Assembly (NCBI GenBank): GCA_028571685.1
Contig: CM053143.1
Span: 143,750,829 to 143,814,828 of the forward strand
Reading direction: 5' to 3'
DNA from: Heterohyrax brucei
Taxonomy: Eukaryota; Chordata; Mammalia; Hyracoidea; Procaviidae
DNA length: 64,000 bases
The position numbers and the translations under genes are program-made. Position 1 is the first letter of the stretch, and each line of letters starts with the position of its first letter. Below are positions 11,721 to 20,519 of the stretch, piece by piece. The notes beneath the pieces are model-generated. The model was not told the DNA's origin, did not search any database, and saw only the letters and a program-made list of their open reading frames with translations.

Positions 11721-12254
11721 CTTTAAGCCTCTGTGGAAAAGAGACCAGAAGCTCTGGAGATGTCTACAGCAGGACAGTGTTCACAGGCTACGTGAGCACT
11801 TTTTAGAAGTAGCACCATATTCCATGGTTAACTGACAGTGATGTTATCAATTACAGTTCAGTCACAACAGCATTTGATTCTCAGTCACATAGCACTTTCT
11901 CTGCATGAGGGACCACAGAGAGCCTGGGTAGGAGTGTTGACACTCAGGGATTAAGGGGAACAGGTGAAAGAACTTGCATTACAAATACAATTTTAAATGT
12001 GACAAACGCTGTGAATACAGAAATCAGTGTACCACGTATTTTACAAAACATTGTTGTAAGGTGCTTCTTGACAACAGAGATCTATGATCAAGGAAGTTTG
12101 GAAAACACTAACCACACAAACGCACACAGAGTCTTAGGTACTTAGCAAAATAGGAATAGACTGGTAACAATCTAAATAAGGCATGCATTAGTTATATAAT
12201 TATGGCACATTCTTACAATGGACTATAATTGCTGAAAATGAAAGTCTCACTCAC

Positions 12255-12507
12255 CATTTTCTTCATGACAGTAATCAAATCCTGCCACGCTACATCTGCG
12301 AAAAACCATCTTATTTTCAGTGAGGGTTCCCGTCTTGTCAGAAAAGAGGTACTGAATCTGACCGAGATCCTCAGTGATGTTGAGGGCTCGGCACTGAACA
12401 GTAGAATCCATTTTCTCATTGTAGAAATCCACATCACTCTGAATAAAATATATTTGGCCAAGCTTGACAATTTCAATAGAAACATACAGAGAAATAGGAA
12501 TCAGGAC
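12255..12507 (-). CDS. ATP10D: ATP10D exon 9 (residues 382-466, segment 4 and phosphorylation site)
   Basis: This 253-nt exon holds the catalytic centre. It opens with [19 protein letters not shown] at residues 385-388 is the P4-ATPase unwound segment-4 motif that replaces the ion-binding PEGL of cation pumps and gates lipid passage. After the stalk comes [14 protein letters not shown], with the phosphorylated aspartate at residue 438 (codon on plus 12337-12339). The P1 domain then passes into the nucleotide-binding domain with [21 protein letters not shown] sequence. All catalytic residues are intact, so the allele looks functional here. The acceptor reads GATTCCTCTTAG and the donor GTGAGT. 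It ends one base into Ala466 (phase 1). Confidence 0.98.
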
Positions 12508-12634
12508 CTAAGAGGAATCAAACAATTAACAAAAATTAAAGACATCCAAAAAATAAAGGTGGGGGGTGCAGTCAAGAAGTTGAATGTAGCTGGGGAAGTA
12601 ACAGACATTCCATGACAGGCTCCATAGACATTAC
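12508..12634 (-). other. ATP10D: ATP10D intron 8 (127 bp)
   Basis: Very short intron with a GTAATG donor, a run of TTTATTTTTTGG in the middle and a CTCTTAG acceptor. No repeat. Retaining it would add 127 nt and shift the frame. Confidence 0.92.
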
Positions 12635-12762
12635 CTGTAACAAAATGATCATGGTCCAAAACATGTAGAATCCCGCCAGCGGGGGTGAGATGATATGTCC
12701 ATCAGGCTCAGGGATATTAAAGAAAGGTATGTGCTCATATCTGCTCAACCAGATTCCATGAC
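12635..12762 (-). CDS. ATP10D: ATP10D exon 8 (residues 339-381, luminal loop and start of segment 4)
   Basis: This 128-nt exon completes Gly339 and encodes the extracellular/luminal loop between segments 3 and 4, beginning HGIWLSRYEHIPFFNIPEPD, then GFYMFWTMIILLQ, the first half of segment 4 (about residues 369-381). In P4-ATPases this loop contacts the CDC50 subunit; that role is family knowledge. The loop is the least conserved part of this exon: His-Ile-Pro here stands where human has Lys-Met-His. The acceptor reads TTTTTTTGAAAG, somewhat weak for a mammalian site, and the donor GTAATG. It ends in phase 0 before Val382. Confidence 0.97.
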
Positions 12763-12794
12763 CTTTCAAAAAAATGTAGACATCAAAACAATAC

Positions 12795-12840
12795 TACAGA
12801 TATATACATATATATACACACACACATACATATACATTAT
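12795..12840. repeat. TA/CA-rich tract
   Basis: Mixed ATATAC and ACACAC units upstream of exon 8 in the transcript. Confidence 0.8.
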
Positions 12841-13139
12841 GCAGTTATAAAACTTGACTTGTAAAGAAAGAGGTATTATAACATTTATTTTTATTGAACA
12901 CCAACTCTTTGTTTTGGGGAATAAATTCCCATTCAAAAGACTATGCATCCCCCTGCCCCTGATAATCTCTCTTCCAATCTCTTCCCAGGCCTCTTCAGTA
13001 TTATGGCAACATGTTATTGGACACAGTCAATATGCAAGTTTCTGGGGCCAAAAGATGTGACAGATAAACAAAAGCAAATATTGGCAAAAAAACTTCCTTA
13101 TAGAAGTCAGATGTTCACAAATATTATTTTGAAAACTAG

Positions 13140-13641
13140 CTACTCTTTAAAAAAAACTTTTTGGGTGTGCTTTAAGTGAAAATTTACAACTCAGGTGAGT
13201 TTCTTCTACTAAAATTTCTACGTGCATTGTTACGTGACTCTAGTTGCTTGCTCTACAATGTGACAGCACACCTCTTCCTTTCCACCCTGGATTTCCAGTG
13301 TTCATTCAACCAGCTCCTGTCCCTTTCTGCCTCCTCAGTTCACCTCCAGCCAAAAGCTGGCATTTAGTCTCCTGTATGTACTTGACCTAGGAAGCATACT
13401 CTTCCTCATGAGCATCATTTTATGTCTCACAATCCAGTTTTTCTTTGAAGAATTGGCTTCAGGAATGGTTTTAGTTCTGGATTAACAGACAGTTTGGGGA
13501 CCATGTTTTACACGGTTCCTCCAGCCTTAGTCAGACTATTAAGTCTTGTCTTTTTACTATAATTTGGGTTCTGTGCGCAGCTTTCCTCCTGCTCCATCAG
13601 GCGATTCCTGTTGCGTTCCCTGTCACGGCAGTCACTGGCTG
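13140..13641 (-). repeat. Unassigned dispersed repeat, copy 2 (inverted)
   Basis: Minus-strand copy lacking the 5' part. Its 3' end is the GTGCTTTAAGTGAAAATTTAC text at about 13158-13178, the complement of the end of copy 1. The stretch ACTATTAAGTCTTGTCTTTTTA near 13540 complements the shared 'agaccagact' landmark. It lies wholly inside intron 7. Confidence 0.7.
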
Positions 13642-13707
13642 AATGGAAATAAACTAATTTGAATGTGTTACTGAAAAGAGGTCAACAAATAATCAAACTT
13701 GACCTAC

Positions 13708-13839
13708 CCAATGCACCAGTAAAACACATTATAATTAGAAGCAGGACACACCACAGGACATCTGTATTTGCTCTTCTCTCTAACTGACTGCGCTTATACC
13801 GGGGTCCGCTGTTATTCAGCATTGCTTTGGTTTCATGAC
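13708..13839 (-). CDS. ATP10D: ATP10D exon 7 (residues 295-339, stalk 3 and membrane segment 3)
   Basis: This 132-nt exon encodes [20 protein letters not shown] (stalk region) and then membrane segment 3, [19 protein letters not shown], about residues 321-339. The HETKxMLN(N) block is a P4-ATPase family hallmark just before segment 3. The acceptor reads CTTCCTCCTTAG and the donor GTAGGT. Phases 1 in and 1 out fit the neighbours. Hydrophobic substitutions relative to remembered human (Met to Leu, Val to Ile, Leu to Phe, Val to Leu) are confined to the membrane segment, as expected under purifying selection. Confidence 0.97.
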
Positions 13840-14128
13840 CTAAGGAGGAAGCACAGAGTATCAGAAAATGTGCAGATTCAAAAAAGAGAGCAAATGTCAT
13901 ATGGAAACATCTCCTTGGCAGGCAACTTCATAAAACAAAACTACAAAACATATTTTGTTAGTTAGCCTCCTTTTGAGATCAATGTAGAAAAACAGAAACC
14001 AATGATTAGTCTCATCGAGACAAAACTTCCTTTCTGCTTCTCTGGAGTGTATTTTGAGTAAATGAAAAAATGTTAGCTTGCAGAAAAGCAGAGAGGAGCC
14101 AACGACGAAAGACCAAAGTTTAACTAAC
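13840..14128 (-). other. ATP10D: ATP10D intron 6 (289 bp)
   Basis: Short intron without a recognisable repeat. The donor is GTTAGT and the acceptor CCTCCTTAG. Confidence 0.92.
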
Positions 14129-14235
14129 CTGCATAGACCACAATGCCCACAACTGCCTCTGTGTTTCTAATGGTGCATCCTCTAAGCAATAAATTTTCTT
14201 TACTGAGACCCACACGTTCTTTGTTGGCATGTTCT
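14129..14235 (-). CDS. ATP10D: ATP10D exon 6 (residues 259-295, actuator domain to segment 3 linker)
   Basis: This 107-nt exon encodes [20 protein letters not shown] followed by [16 protein letters not shown]. The LLLRGC-(T)-IRNT block is a strongly conserved P4-ATPase motif at the end of the actuator domain, where the polypeptide turns back to the membrane. The acceptor reads CTGTTTTTCTTACAG and the donor is GTTAGT, a weaker variant of the consensus. It opens on the last base of Leu259 and ends one base into Gly295 (phase 1). Only Ser to Ala at residue 262 differs from the human segment as I recall it. Only 289 bp of intron separates it from exon 7. Confidence 0.97.
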
Positions 14236-14795
14236 CTGTAAGAAAAACAGCAAGACTAAGGACATAAAAATAAAAATCACAGTTCTCAAGTTTCCTTGAC
14301 TTGGAGTAATAAGTTGGTCAGCTCATAGGAATGATTTCAAATTCTCTGGCCCATTTCTTATTCAGAGTTACCTGCTTAGGGTAGGATACACAAACAAAAA
14401 TGTTTCTCCATACCACTGCTTTCTATTATTTTTTGTGTGTCAACCTGTAGCACTACAGAAACTCGAAAGCATTCCAAGATTACAATTTCATTCTTCCAGT
14501 ACATTTTAGGACTGTTTTATACTGATGAGCAAAAGTTCTTTATAAAACTAGAAACCACCATTTTCAATCCTAATGAGCTCCAGAAGGATTCTAGGCGATG
14601 ATACTTGGTGAATACTAAAATCATTAACGGTAGGCTGATGGATCACTTGATACTAATAGGATAAGAATGCCTCTACAAATTTTAACATCACTAACAATGG
14701 GACAAGTGCATCATGGGCCAGCTGATGTAATGAGACAGGCAGAAGATGACCACTCCCTGCAAGTTCATGCAATAATCTGTGCTTGAGTGTATCTG

Positions 14796-14798
<3 letters not shown>

Positions 14799-14840
<42 letters not shown>
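14799..14840. repeat. (GT)21 microsatellite
   Basis: Twenty-one uninterrupted GT units. In the pre-mRNA this is a CA repeat about 560 nt upstream of exon 6. Confidence 0.95.
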
Positions 14841-14842
<2 letters not shown>

Positions 14843-15429
14843 TTACACAAATTTGTCATTTTCTAGGGGAGGAATTCATTTCTTTCATCACATTCTGAAG
14901 GTGGCCCTTGAAAGCTCACAGGAAAAAAAAGGGCTGGAGAAACGGGTGATGCAGGTGACCAAATCTAAAATATGCTCAACTCCGCAGGCAAAATAGACTG
15001 GTTTCTTCAACATATAAATGGCATGGGGGAAACAAACTATTAGGAAGGGTCCAATCCAATCGATCTAGCACATGGTAAATTGGGTGAACTCAAGGATGCA
15101 TTTTCTTGGGAGGGAAAATTTAGAGACACATCAATCAATTGCAATGTGTAGCCCTTGTCTTGGTTCTGGTTAGAATAAAATAACAACAAACCACTAAATA
15201 TTTTGGGGGACAACTGGAGAAATCTGAACAGAGGCCAGGTAATAGATGATATTTAAGGAACTGTTCTTAATTTTGTCAGGTGTGATGATAACAGTACTCT
15301 GGCACTTTTGAGCCTTTACCTGTATACACACACAGTGAAGCACTTACAGTGAAACGATGTGACAGGGGAGCACAGGTGAAACAAAGCTGGCAAAATGCTG
15401 AGACTGTCAAAGCCAGGCGAGGGCCAAGC

Positions 15430-15592
15430 CAAAAAATACCAAACCCACTGCTGTCAAGTTGATTCTGACACACAGCAACCTTGGAAGACAGAGTAGACAC
15501 TGCTCCATAGAGTTTCCAGGGGGGCACCTGGTAGATTCGAACTGCCAGACTTCTGGCTAGCAGCCATGGCCCTCAACTGCTGTGCCCCCAGG
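15430..15592 (-). mobile_element. AfroSINE, short form
   Basis: Reverse copy, CAAACCCACTGCTGTCAAGT to TCAACTGCTGTGCCCCCA. Confidence 0.87.
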
Positions 15593-15754
15593 ATGAGGGC
15601 AGATGGGTGCTAATTACACTGTTGTCTACTTTTGCAGGTTTGAAAATTTCCGTGATAAAGGATTTAACGTTATCAAAATAACAACTAAGTTACTCTAGTG
15701 GAAAAGCTATAGAGCAAAACTTTTGAAAGGTTTAAACAAATAAATGTGATGTTT

Positions 15755-16345
15755 TTCAACACAATCAACACCCACAGAAACAGCAATCTAGAAATCCAAG
15801 GACATAAGGCCTTGGGCAAATCTGTGGCAAAAAGCCTCTTTAAAGTGTTAAAAGCAAAGACGTCACCTTGAGGTCTAAGATGCACCTGACCCAAGAGCCA
15901 TGGTATTTTCAGTCACCTCACATACAGGTGAAAGCTGGGCGATGAATAAGGAAGACTGAAGAGTTGATGTCTTTGAATTATGGCGTTGGTGAAGAATACT
16001 GAGTATACTGTGTGCAACTGTCAGAAAAAGAAACTGATTTGTCTTGGAAGAATTACAGCTTGAATGCTCCTTAAAAGGGAAGATGGTGAGAGTTTGCCTC
16101 ACATACATTGGATATGCTGTCAGAAGAGACGACTCCCTGGAAAAGGACACTATGCTTGATAAAGTAAGAGTGCCAGCGAAAAAGAAGGCCCTCAGTGAGA
16201 CAGATTGACCCAGTGGCTGCAATAATGGGGTCAAATACAGCAAAGACTGTACGGACGGTGCGGGATCAGGCAGTGCTTCATCCTGTTGTACATGAGCTCT
16301 CTATGAGTTGGAACCAACCTGATGGCACCTACCAATGCTTTTTAC
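15755..16345 (+). mobile_element. RTE LINE, 3' fragment
   Basis: Matches the same element as 20520-22895 from the GGGCAAATCTG landmark (15815) through CCATGGTATTTTCAGTCACC to the tail CTCTATGAGTTGGAACCAAC. Several frameshifts. Antisense to ATP10D in intron 5. Confidence 0.8.
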
Positions 16346-16609
16346 CTATTTTGAAAATGGCCTCGTAATGTCAGAATTAAAACTAAAATTGTTTTCTCGC
16401 ATTAAACTTCAGTCTCTATGATGGCTGACATCTTCTTATTCCTGAAGATTTCACTCCGGTGTCTTTTCCTTACCTGGACCGAGCCCCTTTCCTGTTCCCA
16501 TGGTATCGCTCCCCGCCTCCCCACCTGTCTGCGTCAGGTGCTACCCCAAGATGCTCCCGTTATAGATGTCTTTCCTGGATAGCTCTTACTCATTAGAATT
16601 TTTTAGCAA

Positions 16610-18800
16610 CTTTATAAGTAGTAATCAGTAAGAATAAATTTTAAATACTTAAAGTATACACTGTAAGAAGTTTTGACATGTTTCCCCTCTGAAATCAATG
16701 CCTTAATCAGAATGGTAATCACATTCATCATCTTTCGAAGCTTTCCTGCCCCCTTTGTCATTCTTTCCTCCCACCTTCTCCATCTCTTCTTCTTAGGCAT
16801 CTGCTTTCTATCACTGAATAGTTTTCATTGTCTAGGGATGTATATAAACCAAATTATACAATAAGTATTCTTTCTGGGGGCAAGGGGAAGGTCTGGTTCA
16901 TTTCACTTGATATTTATTTTGAGCTGCATACATGTCACTTTACACATCATCTATTTATTCCTCATTATGATGCATATCACATTTTGTTTCTCCATTCATC
17001 TCTTTTTAATTTTCTTTGTATGTTTTGAACATAAGACCTATACTACATACACACATTGCAAATTATTTTATCTGAGTCTGTGGCTTGTCTTTTCATTGTC
17101 TTAGGAATGTCCTTTGAAGAGTAAGAGCTTTTTTTAGTTGTGAAGAAGTTTTATTTATCAATTTGTTCTTTCATGGATTACGCTTTTGGTGTTCTGTATA
17201 AGAAATCTCTGCCTAATTCCAAACAGGAGACCCTGGTGGTGTAGTAGTTACATGCTACGTCTGTTAACCAAAAGGTCACCAGTTGAAATCCACCAGGCAC
17301 TCCTTGGAAACTCTATGGAGGCAGTTCTACTCTGTCCCATAGGGTCACTATGAGGAGGACTTGACTCGATGGCAATGAGTTAAGAATCTCGAATAGCAAA
17401 AATTTCTCTATGTTTTCTTCTAAAAGGTTTATAATTTTAGGTTTCAAATTAGATCGAAGACACATTTTGAGCAGATTTTTATAAACAGTGGCTGGTATGG
17501 ATTAAAGGTCTTTTTTTTCCATGTTGATAGCCAATGGTCACCATATCATTTATTGAAGATTAATCTTTTCTCACTGAATTGCCTTTGTACTTTTGTCAAA
17601 AACTTGGGGTCCCTAAAGGGGTGGCTCTGTTTCTGGACTTCATCATCTGTTCCATTGATACAGTTGTCAATCTTCATGCCAAAACTATACTGCTTGGATC
17701 AGTGTAGCCCTGTAGCCTTCGAATAAGTCTTAAAATCAGGTGGTGGCAGACCTCCAACTCTGGTCTTCTTTTTCAAATTTGTTATGCTTATTCTAGGTGC
17801 TCTGAATTTTCACATGCACTTTAGAATAAGCTTTCTAGGATCTAAAACTTGCTGGGGTTTTGACTGGGCCTGCATTTACACAACAATTTGGTGAAGACTG
17901 ATATCTTAAGAATACTGAGTCTTTTGAGCCATGAATAACAAGTGCCTTTCCATTTATGTCGGTCTCAGTTTCTCTCATCAGTTTTCAATGGCTGTGAATA
18001 TATGAGTCTTTTTTTAATCTTATATAGACTTTATCCCTAAGTATTCATTTTTTTCTAACACTGCAAATGTTATCGGATTTTAAAATTCTATCTGACAGTT
18101 GCTAGGATATGGAAATAACAATGGATTTTTATATATTGATATATTTACATTCTGATCTTATCTCCCACATTTCTAAATTAATTCATTAGTGGCAGTAGTT
18201 TTCTTATTTTTCATTTTTGTAGATTTCACCAGATCTATACACCATCATAGCATACATAATAAAAGAAGGTTTAATTCTTTCTTGTTATCCACATGTCTTT
18301 CTTTCCCCCTTTCTAGTACAGTCTTGAATACAAGTACTGACAGCACGTATCTGTGTCTCAAGGTGAAAGTATTCAGTCTCTTATCAGTAAAGATGATTCC
18401 AGTTGTAGGTTTTGTATCAGGCCTTCTAATCAGATTGAGAAGGTTTCCTTCTATTTCCAATTTGCTACAAAGGAAGTCAGATGTTGTCAAATGCTTTTTC
18501 TGCCATCTATTGAGAAGATCATGCAGTTTTTCTCTTTCAGTTTGTAAATTTGGTGAACAATATCACATTCCTGAGACAACTCCTACACAGTCCTTTTTAC
18601 TTACATTAGATGTAATTTGCTATAATACTGTGAAGAATTTTTGCATTGGTGTTTGGAAAGATATTGGTCTTTTCTTTTCGAATGGTCTGTTTTGGCTACA
18701 GGATAACCTGATCAAGGTAACTCTGACCTCAAATAATGACTCAGAAACTATTCCCTCCTGTACAATTTTTTCACAAGATTATCAATATGAAGCAGCCTTT
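16610..18800 (-). mobile_element. L1 LINE, 3' end and part of ORF2 (degenerate)
   Basis: Read on the plus strand, 16610-17220 is the complement of an L1 3' region, 17390-18180 continues it (CATATCATTTATTGAAGA near 17542) and 18190-18800 is complementary to ORF2 coding text (CAAATGCTTTTTCTGCCATC near 18488). It lies in gene-sense orientation in intron 5 and is split by an AfroSINE. The open frame of 205 codons at 18189-18806 is antisense to the L1 and not a gene. Confidence 0.75.
17226..17388 (+). mobile_element. AfroSINE inserted in an L1
   Basis: Complete plus-strand copy (GACCCTGGTGGTGTAGTAG to GACTTGACTCGATGGCAATG) interrupting a minus-strand L1, so it is the younger insertion. Confidence 0.88.
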
Positions 18801-19400
18801 GTCTAAAAATCAGAAGCGTAAGGGTCAGGGAGAATAAATAACTTGGCTCAGGAGGACAGGCACCTGTGTGACAGAGGCTAGGCATGAATCTAGATGAGAT
18901 ATCCAATTCCAGCCATGCAGGCAAAAAGGATGGGGTACCACCAGATGACACCTCAAGAGCAAAAACTGTCGCGGTTTCCCATACTCTATCACAGATGTGC
19001 TTCCAAATTGCTGGCTTACTTTTCTTAACCAGAGTTGTCCACTTGTCCCTTCAGTTGTGTAGGACTCCACTTTACAGTGTTACTTAAGCTGCCAGTTTTG
19101 TCTAACCACCTTCATCTAAACAATCAACCAGAACTTGGGCTTACTTAGGAGCTCAGATAAGAATCCTTACACCACTGAAAGACGGTAGGATTTTTCTAAA
19201 AACAGGAGTTTCATTTCTGCTGTTATTTTTAAAATATATGCTGACAAACACCAGATCATTCACATAAACCAAATTCACAGCTAAATGTAAGGCCTTGGAG
19301 ACTCAACTTGGGTGTAACCAGACAGAAGTCTTCTCGATTTAAACACACTCGCAACACACAATTTCATCCACAGCCATAAAGTAAGTCACGTAATACTCAC

Positions 19401-19486
19401 AGAAAGCCTCGGAATCTATTAAGGTCATTGTTTGGACTTTCACATTCTATCCTACTGGAGAACTTCCCGGGATCAACTTCAGAGTC
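19401..19486 (-). CDS. ATP10D: ATP10D exon 5 (residues 231-259, actuator domain)
   Basis: This short 86-nt exon continues the actuator domain with DSEVDPGKFSSRIECESPNN and a final phenylalanine-rich turn NRFRGF. It is too short and too interrupted to stand out by itself; it was found from homology. The acceptor is a T-rich tract ending TTTAG and the donor is GTGAGT on 19400-19395. The exon opens in phase 0 and ends two bases into Leu259 (phase 2), which agrees with exons 4 and 6. Glu to Gly at residue 237 and Ser to Asn at 253 differ from remembered human sequence. Confidence 0.95.
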
Positions 19487-20214
19487 CTAAATTTTTTTTT
19501 TTAAACCACAAAACAAAAGTTCAAGGTGAAATAAACTCTTGAGATGTATTTTAGCATTGCTACCCAATTATCAAGAAAGTACCGAGACATTCTTGTCACA
19601 AAGTTTATGCCATACATTTTCCAAATAAAGAAAAGTATACATAGAATGATGAATGCATAAATGGAACTCAAGTGATCCTAGTACATTAAATACACAGGTA
19701 CACATGAAGGGATTGTTTGAATCATTCACTGGAATCCATGTGAGACTCTACATATTCATAGAATAAACACTCTTTTCATCCAGAAGACACTGAAAAACTG
19801 AAAATACTTATACTGTTGTCAATCATACAGGTAGTTTCTGAGATTAAGTGGGTAAGTAAATGAGCACACACACATGTGATCTTAGGAAAGCTCACATTTA
19901 TTTACAAACATATTTATTATGTCTATATAACATAAGAGTAAGCCTAATATTAATATCTTATAAAATTCCTTAATGGATCAAATAAATAATTTTGGAACTC
20001 TTTATAAAACCAATGAGGAAATAAGCAAGGTATCCTTACATGGAAGGCATGAAAAAGTTACATCAAACTTTTCTCATTTGCTTTTTAATATGCTTTTTAG
20101 CTAATAACAGAAATGTTCTTTATATTGTATCTTTTATAATATGTGCAGCATAGCAAACATATGGACAATGTTAGGGATATGATCATAAGATTTGATTTGC
20201 TAATAATATTTCTT

Positions 20215-20455
20215 GAGTTATTTTTGATATACTAAGATCCACGTTATATACTTTACATGTATTAACAACTTTTTCACAAGAAGAAGATACTACCTTATGA
20301 GGTAGGTATAACAATAGGGCTTAATCATTACATGAAGGAAGAGAAATGCAAAGAGAATCAGTAATTTGTCAAAAGTCTCAATGCAAGAAGATGTTTACAG
20401 CCAGGATTCCAGCCCAGATCATCAGATTCCAGAGCCCTCATCCTCCACTGAATTA
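20215..20455 (-). mobile_element. MIR relic
   Basis: TTATGAGGTAGGTATAACAA and CCAGGATTCCAGCCCAGATC. Confidence 0.5.
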
Positions 20456-20519
20456 AAAGTGTGTTGATTAATCACTTGGTGTCAGTCTCAAAGTAGATAT
20501 TTAGAGGTAAGTAACAGAT

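Larger units (their letters stand above)
4669..12254 (-). other. ATP10D: ATP10D intron 9 (7.6 kb)
   Basis: Intron between exons 9 and 10. The part nearest exon 10 (about 4760-6840) is a broken plus-strand LINE2. 6901-9810 is a dense AfroSINE field with a MIR and a MER20. 9060-9600, 9830-10430 and 11430-12250 contain nothing I recognise apart from a GT-rich tract at 11669-11720. Confidence 0.85.
12763..13707 (-). other. ATP10D: ATP10D intron 7 (945 bp)
   Basis: More than half of this intron (about 13140-13641) is one copy of the unassigned dispersed repeat in gene-sense orientation. A TA/CA-rich stretch lies at 12795-12840 next to the acceptor of exon 8. Confidence 0.9.
14236..19400 (-). other. 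ATP10D: ATP10D intron 5 (5.2 kb)
   Basis: Contains the (GT)21 microsatellite, one AfroSINE, an RTE 3' fragment (15755-16345) and a long L1 in gene-sense orientation (16610-18800). 14236-14790 and 14850-15430 show nothing else that I can name. Confidence 0.88.

Noticed and set aside
12229..12615. A 128-codon plus-strand open frame.
   Set aside because: It lies opposite ATP10D exon 9, whose minus-strand translation has the DKTGT motif and clear homology.
18189..18806. The longest open frame in the window, 205 codons on the plus strand.
   Set aside because: It is antisense to a decayed L1 ORF2 on the minus strand; the sequence matches reverse-complement L1 text and has no family of its own.
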